A DNA stretch of 64,000 bases from the NCBI RefSeq assembly GCF_019649055.1, contig NW_026570221.1, forward strand, positions 4,092,001 through 4,156,000, read 5' to 3'. A model generated the notes under the pieces. The model worked only from the letters and a program-made list of their open reading frames with translations. It was not told the DNA's origin and did no database searches. This DNA comes from Paramacrobiotus metropolitanus (lineage: Eukaryota > Tardigrada > Eutardigrada > Parachela > Macrobiotidae). A program made the position numbers and the translations under genes. Every line of letters starts with the position of its first letter. Position 1 is the stretch's first letter. Positions 47,566 to 59,420 of the stretch are shown one piece after another.

Positions 47566-49410
47566 ATTGTTTATTGTAAATGTAGGCAGGTAACCCATTA
47601 AATGCTAGGATCGAAATCTAGCGTGGGAATCTAAACCTGGCTAAAACAGTAATAAAAATCAGGTTCATGAAATTTCAGCAAAAGCCACTCGAAAAACAGT
47701 ATGCAGAGAACAAAGGTCATCAGTTAAGCAATGCTAACAAGCCTCAATGCATTACGAAAAACAGCAAGAGAACTGCTAGTGAGAATGTCACTCCCGGCCT
47801 CAATTAGCTGGCTCCTAACATTGTTCAGCCTCCAAGCCAGCGTAGATTTTCCGGTTCGTGTAGATCCTTCCGCTTCGATGAACGTGCGGTTTCCATTTCG
47901 AAGGCCATACGGTTTGGACGACTGCCTCACTACGATCATCTCGGTGAGATAGCGGGGAAGCTGGAACTTTTCGGGATGCAGAATTTTGTAAAGCCAAGTT
48001 GCTTCCTGGTGTTTCCATCGTTTAAACAATGGCGTAATACCGTACTGTTCCATTAGTTGATTGGCCGATGTTCCCCCATAATTGGCGATAGCTCGAACGG
48101 CTTTTCTTTGGACGATTGCCAATGGTTCCAGCGTGGACACAGGCGCACCGCTCCATACAATAGAGCAACGGTCCAGATGTGTCTGGACAAATGCGTGGTA
48201 AAGTCCAAGGCGTTGGGCTACTGGCAGGGCGTCCTTTACACTGTTTATCAAGGCGAATCCATGATAAGCACTTTTTTGGACCTTTTTAATTTGGTCGGTC
48301 CATTTCAAATGCTCGTCAATTATCCCCCCCCAGGTATTTCACTGATTCTTCCGGTTCTAACTTATGCCCGTTCAAATCAACCGATGTGACACTCTTATCT
48401 CGGCTGTACGCGGAGGAAATCAAAAGCAACTTGGACTTTTTTTCGTTGACAACCAAACGATTTAAATCAAGTTAATTAAATTAAATAAATTAATTAATTT
48501 AATTGAATTAATTAAGTATCGCAAATTACTGGAAGTACTGCAGTTATTTTGTTTGCTGCTTCTGACTTCGTGTCTGCTTTTGCGTAGCAGATTGTGTCAT
48601 CAGCAAAACTTTCTAACTGCACATCAGGACAACCAAAATCGATCTTCAACAATTCGTTTAGGTAAATGATAAACAGCAAGGGACCGAGAATAGAACCCTG
48701 CGGCACACCTGCGCACACACGTTCCCATAAAGACAGCCGTTCACCGATTCGCACCCGTTGCATTCTGCCAGTAAGATACGAGTGCAACCATTCAAGTGCA
48801 TCATTGTTGAAACCAAGATTGCGAAGTTTAATCAACAATAAATTATGACACACTGAAGGAAAAGCACTTTTTAAATCAAGGAATACACAAGCCACCGCCT
48901 TTTTGTTGTCAACAGGCTTTTTCCATGCTTCGGTCACTTTAAGGAGCAAAGTTTCACACGAATGATCGTTACGAAACCCAGACTGGCATTGAGAAAGAAT
49001 GTCATGATTTTTTAAAAATTTAACAATCTGCGATTGCGCAGCTTTTTCAAACACTTTCGACAGGTTGCACATCAACGATATCGGCCGCAATTGATCTACC
49101 GATTTCGGCTGACCGCACTTCGGCAGGGCGATTACTTCGGCTTTTTTAAAAATGTCCGGAAATACTTTTTTTATAAAGCACTGATTAATCAGATGAGTCA
49201 TAGGCTCCACCAGTAACGGGTAAATCTCCTGCAAGAGTTTATGCGGGATGCCGTTAGGGCCGGCGCATTTTCTCCTCCTCTCTTTTCTTATGTTTGGGGC
49301 GGTGTACAGATGTTCACTAATGCACACAAGTGATACATCACACTGTGATAAACGTTCGAAACGGGACTCGGGACTGAACTGGACTACCAAAACTTGGCCT
49401 TGATCCATAT
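47566..49410 (-). mobile_element. 5'-truncated LINE (Jockey/CR1-like), reverse transcriptase plus 3' end
   Basis: The RT frame (49408-48512) shows CAGPNGIPHKLL, LRPISLMCNLSKVFEK, QSGFRNDHSCETLL, VFLDLKSAFPSV, GVPQGSILGPLLFIIYLNEL and the catalytic box as SFADDT. The C-terminal part (48308-47724) has VQTHLDRCSIVWSGAP and IVQRKAVRAIANY, then the family 3' UTR and AATAAA tail (47566-47660). No endonuclease domain is present. Two lesions are clear: an AATT-rich microsatellite (48465-48520) replaces coding sequence after RT, and a G8 run (48344-48351, read as C8 on plus) shifts the frame just before the C-terminal part. Dead copy. Confidence 0.85.
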
Positions 49411-49496
49411 TTAACCATGACTTCTTAACTTCGGCTTAGACTGCATAACTTGGACTTCGCAACTTGGCCATGGATTTCTTAACCCGAGTTAAAAAA

Positions 49497-50195
49497 CCTA
49501 CCCGTAAAGACACTTAAGTGGGCCACTATGATAAGTGAATGGACGACATACACTTAAGTGGGCCAGCTTCAATTATTTTATTCCCAAGACGTATGGCTGT
49601 CGCCTTTTTGTTTTAGCAGATTCAGAAAAGTTTGCTCTTTTCAGAGTACTTGGAATTTTTAAAATCGGATCACAGGTTTTCGAGTTATTTGCGTTGTAAA
49701 AAACCGATGACGAAAGCACTTAAGCCACGCCACGCGAGCCATTGCACTACAGCAAAATGGCTTTTGTAATCGCCACACATGTGCGGCTGCAGCACTTCTT
49801 TATCCCAGGACGCCTCTGCACGCGTATTGCGGTGAATGCAGTGATTTTACTGTAGTGCATAGGTGCTGAAGCGTGATGCGAACCATGCGATAAAGAAGAG
49901 GTGCAGCCGCACATGTGTGGCGGTTACAAAAGTCATTTTGCTGTAGTGCAGTGGCTCGCGTGGCGTGGCTTAAGTGCTTTCGTCATCGGTGTTTTACAAC
50001 GCAAATAACTCGAAAATGGGTGATCCGGTTTCAAAAATTCCAAGTACTCTGCAAAGGGCAAACTTTCCTCAATCTGCTAAAACAAAAAGCCGACAGCCAT
50101 ATGGCTCGGGAAAAAATAATTGAAGCTGGCCCACTTAAGTGTATGTCGCCCATTCACTTATCATAGTGGCCCACTTAAGTGTCTTTACGAGTAGG
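49497..50195. mobile_element. 0.7-kb foldback element with about 310-bp arms
   Basis: The left arm (49497 to about 49810) and right arm (about 49885-50195) are highly similar reverse complements: both outer ends carry CGTAAAGACACTTAAGTGGG, and both contain GCCACGCCACGCGAGCCA and TGCGGCTGCA. The loop is about 75 bp. No protein is encoded; open frames in the arms are by chance. No target duplication is obvious. Confidence 0.85.
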
Positions 50196-50199
50196 CAAA

Positions 50200-50410
50200 C
50201 TGAGAAGCCTAAGAAACCCACGAAACTTAGGAAACCTAAATACCCAAAAACATAAGAACCCAAGAAACCTAAGAAAACACAATGAACCTAAGAAGCCGAA
50301 GAAATCTACGAATCTCAGAAACCCAGAAACCTAAGAAAACCTCAGAATCCTAAGAAGTATTAAAAACCCTAGAAAATTTCGAACTTCAAGAAATCCAAGT
50401 TAAGAAGCCC
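50200..50410. repeat. CCTAAGAAA-type satellite
   Basis: A degenerate array of GAAACCTAAGAAACC units, the reverse complement of the TTTCTTAGG arrays at 23395-23440 and 33755-33950. It directly follows the foldback element. Confidence 0.65.
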
Positions 50411-51447
50411 ATTTCGGAGTTTGAGCGCTGGCCCACAATGACCCACATTCTTCTCTCATTTCTCAAACTGAAGGATTGACTCGCGATCTACTGGATCTTT
50501 TGGATTCAGATAAATTCTAATCAATGAAAACCAGATTTGATTTGAATTTGTGATTTCAAAACCGTGTTATCAGTTTAATACTTTTTGGTTACGTAGTACT
50601 AAATGAAATCGTGCGTTGCAGATCTGCACACTGCACATGCACAACATGTCAAAGCTGCGCACAGAGCGCCATGGGAGCTGGTACAATGAAGTTCATTTTT
50701 CACTTTTCATTGAATGAAGTTTATTGTTAACTGTTCATTGAATGAACAGCATGGGATTTTAACGGAAATCCCAGATTTTTATCCCGTGGCCAGATCCTGC
50801 TCAAATTCGAACTTAACCGAGCTATTATAATAGCAACTCAGTATAAAAAGTTTGAAAGCGATTGGTAATGGAGATCGTCGGCAATCCTGGTGACAGACAG
50901 ACAGACACAACAACGAGCTTTTTGGACTGCCCTGAAGTATAGAATGCCTCGATTCGTTCGGCAACAAATGTTAAGGTTTCCATTATTTTACAGCTCGGTA
51001 ACTAGCTCTACGTAACGGAGAAAAATCAAAAGATCCGGTACCGCTAATGCTCTGTAAGTCCACTAAGGAAGCCAGCAAATGGCGTCAGTGACGTCATAGC
51101 CTTACGGCCGAACAAACTCCCGTAACGCAGTTCCGTAACAAACTTCCGTAACGGGTTTCCGTAACGGACAGAAATCAACGAATGCATTAGTCTTGAATAT
51201 AGAGGACCTCCGCTACGCTCCAGTCGATAAAATAATGGTGTACAGATAAGGGAAAGGTTCATGAATCGCCCATGTTCTACCGGTTAGGGAATCGACCGGT
51301 TACTTGCGTGAAGTGAATGGCGAAAAATACAATGCGCCATTCTCATTTTAAAGCCATTGCGCACTATTGTCCGTGAATCACCCTCTGAACCAGTTATGTC
51401 CCGCTTGTGTACAATAATTATAGTAAATGCGTTAAATCTACATAGGT
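50411..51447. other. Gene-poor stretch
   Basis: It holds a repeat of GAATGAAGTTTATTG/TCATTGAATGAAC near 50695-50750 and the inverted partner (51105-51230) of the repeat at 46.3 kb. No gene is supported. Confidence 0.4.
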
Positions 51448-54400
51448 GTGAGGAGGAGTGGCCTCCCCGCACACCCTCACTGGTGCGGGTGCTGAGTTGT
51501 TTTGCTATTATTGTTACGCGTACTCAACGACACTTCAGTGTTTTTATCCCGTTCGGCTTTTAATTTCTGAGCATAAAAAATACCAACACATAAAAAACGG
51601 AGAACACAAAACGGCTAAACCAAAGGTGAGCCGGGAAAACCTCCAAACGCCAGAAAGCAGAAAGACAAGGAGAACATCAACCAAGTCCGGAGAGGTGTGA
51701 AGACAGAATGGAGGAGAACTGGAGGCGCATGTCGTAATCCCTGGAAATGTAGCGTTCAAAGCAACGGCTGCGCCAGTTCCCCTGCGCCTTCAGCACATCT
51801 GTGGGTACGTCCAGTGAATGGGCCAAGGTTGTGGCGCTGCGGCGAAATGAATGGGTTGATACATTGGCTGTTGGTAAGCCGGCATGTTGTAGTGCGGCTC
51901 GTAGTAAGGAGTTAAACCTCTTCGCGGATAAAGGAATGATAAGGTTATCTAACTTTTAAGAAAACAGGGCGTTCTCTTATGCCCCACGCAAGCGTTGCAT
52001 GTTCTTATGGCAAACTTGCCAACAAGTTCACAGGGGTGTGACGCGGGCAGTTTAGGTACTGGGACACGTACGGACAAACTTCTAAACCGGTTTGTTTTAG
52101 TTGTTTTACTGTAAGCACGGTGACCTTTGTACCATAATGTACGTCGTCCATAGTTAGGTGCAATGCCCGTTTGGTATAAAATAAATTAGAAGCACGTAGC
52201 ATGGAAAAATATGCGATCAAACATGCCGCCCAAAACGATAGACGAAATTTAGATGGTAGTTTATGTAATTGTGCATGCACAGCATAAAGGTCACTGACGG
52301 TTAACATGCGCCTTCTATGCGGAAGTTCAAGGCGTGAGCGCTGAACTCCGTTCAAAGCGCGTTTGATACTAAAATGAGATAAGTTCGGGGACTCAAACCC
52401 ATGAAAATTATGAAAGGAAACCAAACTGCTGACGTAATTAACAAGTGAAGTATATTCCAACGTGCGCGAGAGGTACGCAATATACAAACAAACGGTGTGT
52501 ACCGTCGCCGGTAATGCCCGTAAATCATAAATTCGACAGAAGTTTTCAAAACGTTGTCACTGAGAAGAGCGTGTACGGTACGATGAGCTAGCCATCCCCT
52601 GCATTTGCAAATTGTGCAACCGATGTTCCCGAGAGTGGATTCGGATAGCTACGAAAAACATTAGGTGGTAAGTTAGGACCAGGGAATGGTTTGACGAATG
52701 CTTGCAAAAATCGTTCAGATTGATTCGGCGAATCAAGCAAACGGCTTAAGGCGTCCGCTTGCACATTAAGCACGCCAGCCGAATGTGTTGAAGCTACGCG
52801 AAAATTATGCTGGAGACTAGCATAATATACGGCTTTTAACCACTGCAATGCCTTTGGGTTTTTTGTGCTACCGCGGTTTAAAAAGGCAACGGTCTGTGTG
52901 TTATCACTTAGAACAACACGTTATGACCGGCGAAGTACGGAGCCCATATTAGCAGAGGCAAACGTGCTACAATCAACTCAAGAAAATCGATGTTGTTACG
53001 CAAGTTACTAGTAACTGTGGGTGCCGGTAACGAGTTACTTGCGAAACCCGCAGGTATAGCCGACTGGTGCACGGTAGTCCAGCTTCCCGCTAACCAACTA
53101 CTGCCACATACTGCACCAAAACCTGAGAACGAAGCATCCGTACTAATAGTTAATATTGGCCAAATTTTTCCAATTTGTACAGGGCATAAACCGTTGACCG
53201 TAGATGCAAATTTGTTCCACCATAATAATTCGTTACATAGTGGTTTTGTCAGTCGTAAATGATGTTGTGGCCGTTTAAGCTGTGATATTTTATCGAAAAA
53301 TATCCGGGCAAAAGTGCGCGCGCCATAGACCGCCTTAGCGGCAAAAGCGATATGGCCAGGCCCAGCAATAACCTGCAGTTCTCGTTTTATCAATTTCCCT
53401 TTTAACGAGTAGGCTTTAGCCAATTCAGCTAATGCAGCCAATTTATCTGCCAGTAATACGATGCACTCTTTAACAGAGTCAATTATGTATCCCAGAAACT
53501 GTATACGTTGCGTAGGAGGAATAATTTTTTCAATTTTTACCTCAGAACTTAACGATGTCAGCAATTTTAATAACTCTTTTCGAGCCATCTGACATTCAGT
53601 CAAGGTATACGCTAAAACCAAAAAATCATCCAATTACGCGATAACCGTATAACCGCGTCGCCGCATCATGCGTACTATCACTTTAGAAATACGGTGAAAT
53701 ATGAAAGGGGCATTGGACAAACCGAAACACAAAAAATTATCAACGTAATAATTTTCTTTGGTTTCCTGATCAAAACGCCATCGAAATCCTTGCAGTTGCC
53801 GGTGTGCTAGATAAATCGGCACCCAGCGATATGCGGATTTGATATCGGCTATAGCAAAATAGCACCCTGTTCTCGCTACGTCGATAGCATCATCGAGGGA
53901 ATCAAAAGAAAACGACTCAACCTCAATAAAAGAAATTAACGAACAATCTGACGGCCGGCTGCAATCTGTTATAGGGCGCGGGATTAATGAGCCTTTCTTG
54001 GGAATGGCGCCAATCGCTTGTACACGAATCGGTTTATGGTTCTGTTTAGAAAAACGTCCCATACCGATTTCTTCGCAGAAAAGTTTATCTAGCAGCGGCT
54101 TAGTGTCAGTATTCAAAGCACTTGCATAATCAGTGCACTCAGCAGGCGAGACAAGACTGAGATCAGGCATAAGCCTAAATCCCTCTGCAATGCCAGTGAG
54201 AATAAGAACAGCATCTTCATCATGGCATAGTTCTCTTTCTCGACTCTAAGATACCGCGTAGGTGAACACCTGCACATGATGTCAACAGAAACAGCCTTGC
54301 CGCCAGTTTGTAGAGATGGTGTGTTAATTACGGCGGCAAGGCATTGCTGTTCACATATTAATGGTACCGGCAGTTCGGTTGTTTCTCCCACAGTTTGCGG

Positions 54401-55510
54401 CTTGGTGGCTGGCACCACATAAGCCACACACGTGGGGGAATCCGGTGCAGGTGTTTGCCGTGCAGCGGTTCTCCTGCTTTAATACGTAACGTTTTGAGCG
54501 CTTGTTGCCTTTTTACGGCCGTTTATCTCACGTTACATAATGTCTGCCAAATCTGCACTTAAGAAGCTGAAGGTTCCGGAGCTCAAGAAGGAATGCCGGA
54601 AAGCCGGGATTAATGAGGAAGGCGTTCGCAATGACCTTCTCGCCCGCTTATACGACCACTTCCACCTTAACTCTCCACTACCGCCGCGTGATGACAACTC
54701 CACCAACCGTCAATCGCAGTATCAAGTTACCGGCATCGAAGAGCTTCATCAATCACTTGGGTTGACGGTGGAGACTATCCAGCTGCTCAATTCTTCCGGA
54801 TATACTACGGCCGCTAAGTTGCTTGATCTCGGTAAGACCAAACGTTTTCCGGACAACTTGCAGTTTATAAACCATCACGCGGACCAGAATGCCATCGAAA
54901 TCTACATCACCGCTTCTCAGTCACCACCAATATCCGATGCCCACGAAGTAATCAACCAGTCACGCCACGACAAATCACGCTCCGATCACCATTCCGGTAA
55001 TCATCGCGGATCTGCAAAAATTTCAAACCAAAGCAAAAATTTTTGGTCAAAAATACTGTAACCAAAGTGTCAAAATACCGTTTGGCTATGGCAGTTTTAC
55101 TAAAAGAGGAACTGTAGGAAAATTCACTCCAGCAACGGTATTTATACGGACTTACCGTGGGCCGGGCATAGTGCCGATTATACACCGCTGACCAATGGCT
55201 AACACGCTGCCAATAATAGGGCATGCTACGCAGTAACTTTTGGCCGTTTTTGCTAGTGATTTTCTCCATCTACCAGATCTTTGATCAGGTGGATTCTTAT
55301 TTCTTTAGTTGCTAGCGATCGTCGTCTGAGTGACCTGCTGTCATTTTGGCCCCGCAGCATTCTGCTGCGGGAGTTTCTGTAGTGTTATGTGAATGGGATA
55401 TAAAAGTGTGCAGGTGTTTGTCGAGTGTTTTGCATTTCCGTATAGCTCGTAGTATACAGCACTGCTCACTCAACAAGATAGATTCTGTCTTCTCTCTCTG
55501 CCCGTGGATT
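51448..55510 (-). mobile_element. DIRS-like (tyrosine-recombinase) retrotransposon fossil
   Basis: On the minus strand, parts run in order: an upstream ORF region (about 54.4-54.1 kb), reverse transcriptase with RNase H (about 54.2-52.6 kb; LCFGLSNAPFIFHRISK and an LDDFLVL region), and a tyrosine recombinase (about 52.55-52.0 kb; SFWAACLIAYFSMLRASNL around the catalytic Arg). There is no integrase, as expected for DIRS/Ngaro-type elements. The left edge (51448-51507) and right edge (55250-55510) are both represented in the solo copy at 36047-36360. The coding region has only a few breaks, so it is a fairly young dead copy. A SAP ORF lies on the other strand within its bounds. Confidence 0.75.
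54540..55061 (+). CDS. SAP-domain ORF (173 aa) inside the DIRS-like element, opposite strand
   Basis: An open single-exon frame that looks whole. Residues 7-42 form a SAP motif (LKKLKVPELKKECRKAG ... VRNDLLARLYDHF), the short helix-extended-helix that binds DNA, often AT-rich scaffold regions. The rest has a GLTVETIQLLNSSGYTT helix region and a basic, His/Ser/Arg-rich C-terminus. It starts 113 bp from the start side of the retroelement coding region and reads away from it. It may be a gag-like or accessory protein of the element, or a captured host sequence; the window cannot decide. Confidence 0.6.
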   Translation: MSAKSALKKLKVPELKKECRKAGINEEGVRNDLLARLYDHFHLNSPLPPRDDNSTNRQSQYQVTGIEELHQSLGLTVETIQLLNSSGYTTAAKLLDLGKTKRFPDNLQFINHHADQNAIEIYITASQSPPISDAHEVINQSRHDKSRSDHHSGNHRGSAKISNQSKNFWSKIL

Positions 55511-56035
55511 CTTCCAGAATCCATCTTCATATAGGCCAAAAAGGTTAAATTCATAGGCCGAAGTGACCGGAGAACTTGAATGGGATCCGGATTGACGCTG
55601 ACGCAAGGCGCTTCAACCCGGTCCTTGAACAACAGAACCGAAAACAATGGTAGGCCGAATCCCCATGATGCCAGTTGATATAACTCATGTGTATCAGTTA
55701 TGTGCTTAAGCAGTGTATGGGAATAACATACCGTGGAAAGCCTTCCGGGAATAACATATCGTAGAAAGCCTTCCAGGTTAAATAAAAGTATATTCCTGCA
55801 GATGTGGATTAAGCCTTAAGGTGACACACAATAACCGGCAGACGTCATGCAGTTAATGTGGATTTGAGAAATTCATTGAGATTGTTGTGTTTGAGAAAAG
55901 GTTGTTGTGTCCGAGAAAAGGTTGCATTGTCAGACAAAATGACAATTATATTTCATGTCGAATTTGATGTTTTGCTGTTCCATTAAGCACTGTATATAAT
56001 AATGACCTCCAACAAGTGAACACGCGTTCTCCTTC

Positions 56036-56428
56036 TGTACAAGCTTGTTGACAAATTGAGCATTCGTAGGTACAGCGAACATTAGATAGTTACGGGTAAC
56101 GGCGCGCCACGCGACACTGTTTAAACACGTAACATGCTTTTGGCCGTAGTCTAGCTGAACCTGCCTACCTCTCTGTCTGTTCAACTAGACTACGTTTTGG
56201 CTGACTGTTGGCTTGGTGCACGCCAGATATTTTAATGAGAATAATTGTAACTGCCTGGCGGAATGTGGCTAGAAAACGGTCAGCGCAGTCAAGGACAATT
56301 TAACTGCAAAGTGCAAACTGCAAAGCGCAATAAACGTAGTGACGTGGCCATCATTCAAGCGCTAACTTCGTGCTAATATCGCTCTGCCTGTACCATTACA
56401 TGCTCAATTTGTCGACAAGCTTGTACAG
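56036..56428. mobile_element. MITE-like element (about 390 bp) with 27-bp inverted ends
   Basis: Ends read GTACAAGCTTGTTGACAAATT... and reverse complement with one mismatch. Copy A of the duplication lacks it at the matching CTGTACATCTCGCAG site. The interior is non-coding. The superfamily is not clear. Confidence 0.7.
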
Positions 56429-56507
56429 ATACACTCGTACATCTCGCAGTTGCATTACCGATTGCGCATCTTGCAGGGTTAACATGTCAAGGAATAACCG
56501 TTGAAGC

Positions 56508-56660
56508 TATGTAGTTTAATCCTTTATGAAGCTAGTTTAATCCTTTATGAAGCTAGTTTAATCCTTTATGAAGCTAGTTTAATCCTTTAAGAAGCTAGTT
56601 TAATCCTTTATGAAGCTAGTTTAAACCTTTATGAAGCTAGTTCAATCCTTTATGACAGTA
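56508..56660 (+). repeat. 21-bp tandem repeat, about seven copies
   Basis: Unit GAAGCTAGTTTAATCCTTTA plus T. Present only in copy B of the duplication. Confidence 0.85.
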
Positions 56661-57047
56661 TTTAGACCAATCAAAACAGTATTTATTTTTATACTAGTAA
56701 TGCACCGTTGGGGTACTGCAAATAATTGTTAAGCGTTCAGCGTGTGTGACACTTTGAGCTGCTGCAAAACTTTGTTTCGATCTTATGTTTTTCGTTTTTG
56801 CTTTTATTTTGCAGCTTGATGGCAAAAAGAATAATCCATAAAAATCTAAGATAACTACAATAGAAATTAAGAAACCTAAGAAAAATGGTGCCAATAAAAT
56901 TAAATCAAGCTAGGAAACCTAGGGAAAGGTCATGGAAATTAATGAGAAAACTAAGAAAACTTTTGGCTCACGTCCACAGACAGCGACAGAATATATTGGT
57001 TTTTTGTGCATTTTTCTTCGACTAGGCACTTAAGGTTTTAAAAGTTG

Positions 57048-58208
57048 TTACTTCTGTGAAACATGCTTGGCAGAAGAGAACACAGATAACTGAACATCGT
57101 GCGAAGGGGCCGATATGTGCTGATTTCCGGCACTTTGTACTGTTTCTTGGGTGGCACTCGTCCCTGGCTGTACTTCATGGCCAGGCGACACGTATGGATT
57201 GCATCGACGCAATACGTTACGAAAAAATTCCTTTAATCCAGTCCGATACTCGCTTCCCATCAGGAAGAAGATCACCTAAGCATAAAAATAGAATCTCACC
57301 GGAACACAACTCCCAATATTTGTTTCAGCCGAAAACGTTCTTACCGGTGTTCCCAGATCGCCACAAGAGTACAGTCCCCACATAAACAAGTTCAACTGCG
57401 GATTTTTTAAGAAAACATAAGGAAAAGCAGCCGAAACGACCATCCGCGGTAAATAGCAGAACAAATCCCACAATTGGGAAGCACACAGCATCTTGCCAAT
57501 GAGAATACGGCGATTGAGTGTGGCCTGCATCTTCCGATCGACTGCGCCGTCGCGGCGGAACTTTATGCGGAGTTGCGATAATAAAATCAACAAGTAAAAC
57601 ACAACCGTCCCGGAAAGTGGTACATGGAGGCACAGGATATTTCTGGTTTGAAGGATTTTCCAGCTGCCCGGTGTCGTCGGTTGAATAGAGCAGATATTCC
57701 ATGGTGGAACGACAGTGACGGCCCAGCCGCTGCCAACAACCATGGGCAGCGAACAAGCCACCGGAATCACCCAACCAGCCAGGATCGTCACAATGGTTAC
57801 CCAGCGTTTGTTGATTTTCGAGTAGTGGTGCGGAAAAACAACGGCAATCATCCGGTTGATGGACAGCATAAACGCTGCCCAATGTCCGCTGCCGGCGAAA
57901 AGGGGGTACATAAGGTAAACATTGCGGCAGTGCGTTAACGTCAGCCTGGCTAGTGGGAAAAACATGCCCACCGATTGTGTTTGTCCAAGGACGGCCGTGA
58001 CGACCAGATCAATGAGGAGCAAGTGGATGATCTGAATATGAGATTCCGATGGCTTGGCGTGCCGGTATAGTATGGCAATAATGAGGAGAATGATCAATAG
58101 CGACGTCAAGAATGCAACCAGGGTCACGGCGAGAAACCAGCCTGTCATCGCAGCTGAGCTGATTTCAAGCGGCCTGTTGGGTACCGTAAAATTTATTGAC
58201 GCGTTCAT
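57048..58208 (-). CDS. Rhodopsin-type GPCR, copy B
   Basis: Exons 58208-57345 and 57275-57048 with a 69-bp phase-0 intron at the same place as in copy A, giving 363 aa. The frame is also open upstream to 58346, but the MNASINFT methionine (58208) is the start shared with copy A. All seven helices, NRM in place of DRY, the two loop cysteines and the C-terminal tail are kept. Differences from copy A cluster in the N-terminus (VPNRPLEISSAAM), helix 4 to loop 2 (ILAGWVIPVACSLP, TVVPPWNICSIQP) and the segment before helix 5, regions that often shape ligand binding. Both copies look functional. Loop 2 divergence hints at separate ligands, which is inference. Confidence 0.85.
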
Positions 58209-58527
58209 GCTGATTTTCAAATTCAGATAAATACACTGCGGCACGGAAATAAAAAAAATAATTACTTGACCAGAAGTTGCAGAGTCACAGGCATCGATAT
58301 ACATCCAAGTCCGGAGAACCTTTTCGAAGTTTTGTAGCGCATGCACTCATTTTTATATTGAATAGCGATTGAACAGTTTTCTATGGAACGCAGTCGGTAC
58401 AATGAAAAATATGTTTGTGCGCGCCGACAGTCATCTCCAGCAAAAGGATTTAAATGTATTTGTCTGATCATATTTGCTGATTCCCTATGCGCAGGATAAT
58501 CTGAATTTTCGTCATGGGGAAAGAAAA

Positions 58528-59420
58528 TCAGGTTCTTGCACCACATTCACAGGTCATTCTACCGCGCCGTCTCACCGCCTTCGATGAATGACGCGTGACC
58601 TTGATGGCTTTTTGAATCCCAAAAGATATTGCTATGTTTACTGCTGAAAAGCTTTTCTTGTCTTTTAACCGCTCCATAAGAATGTCCGCTCCATAAGAAT
58701 TTAACCGCTCTGCTCCATAAGAGCTGTTGTCCAACAACACGTACATATCTGTATTTCTGAGAAAAGCGGGGTGCTCGTTTGTCCGGATGAATTCACCGGT
58801 TACAAGATCATACTCTATGCACGTACCCCATAAATCATTATCATATAGCAGCCCCTCTACTAGATTTTGCTGCTAAGTAGATAAAAAATAATTATATTGT
58901 ATGATGTACTGGCGCCACAATTACCTAAGTAATAAATTTATGTTGTAGTCGTACATACAAACATACATACAAACAAACGTACATGCTAACATACAAAATT
59001 CGAGGGCCTCATTTTTTTCAGATTTGAAAACGATTTCAAAGTCCCGAAGACTGAGCTTCAATTTATATTTTTAAAGAAAATATTATTGGCCTTTGAATCC
59101 GTATCTGTACAATCCTCTACAAGAGTAATTATCGAAACGGTATAAACTTCCCACAGGGATTTCTCCGTCCAGAAACCACAAGGCCCGGTTTCGTGCAAAT
59201 GCATTTCAGCGCGGACGAAAGTTATGGTATTGAATCCAAGCCGTGCGATGTCATAATGTACAATCCGCCGATTGTGCTGCCCTTTGCAATTTAAGCCCAT
59301 TTCATCCTCCCCAACCCATTTACTAAGCGGATAGTTCGAATTACACATTCCATCACGTAAACGCAACGTTAAATGGCAAGTACGGGCTACAAACGTCGGT
59401 AAAACATCCACCTCTGGTAG
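58528..59420 (-). CDS. Two-exon gene of unknown function upstream of GPCR copy B
   Basis: Exons 59420-59121 and 58872-58528 join at phase 0 (CTT|GTAGAG ... CTACTTAG), giving 214 aa plus any upstream exon. Features: LTLRLRDGMCNSNYPLSKWVG, a Cys-containing NCKGQHNRR, a FVRAEMHLHETGPCGFW stretch, LLYDNDLWGTCIEYDLVTGEF and a basic C-terminus (KAVRRRGRMTCECG). The D.W ... YD..TGEF pattern recalls beta-propeller strands, but I cannot name the family. It lies 320 bp upstream of the GPCR on the same strand. Copy A has only a decayed remnant. The 59121 donor is weak. Confidence 0.4.
58900..58995. repeat. ACATACAAAC microsatellite
   Basis: Short imperfect run of ACATACAAAC / ACATACATAC units (58950-58995), in the intron of the unknown gene. 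Confidence 0.6.

Noticed and set aside
49915-50166. ORF in the right arm of the foldback element
   Set aside because: Lies wholly in an inverted repeat and has no domain; open by chance.
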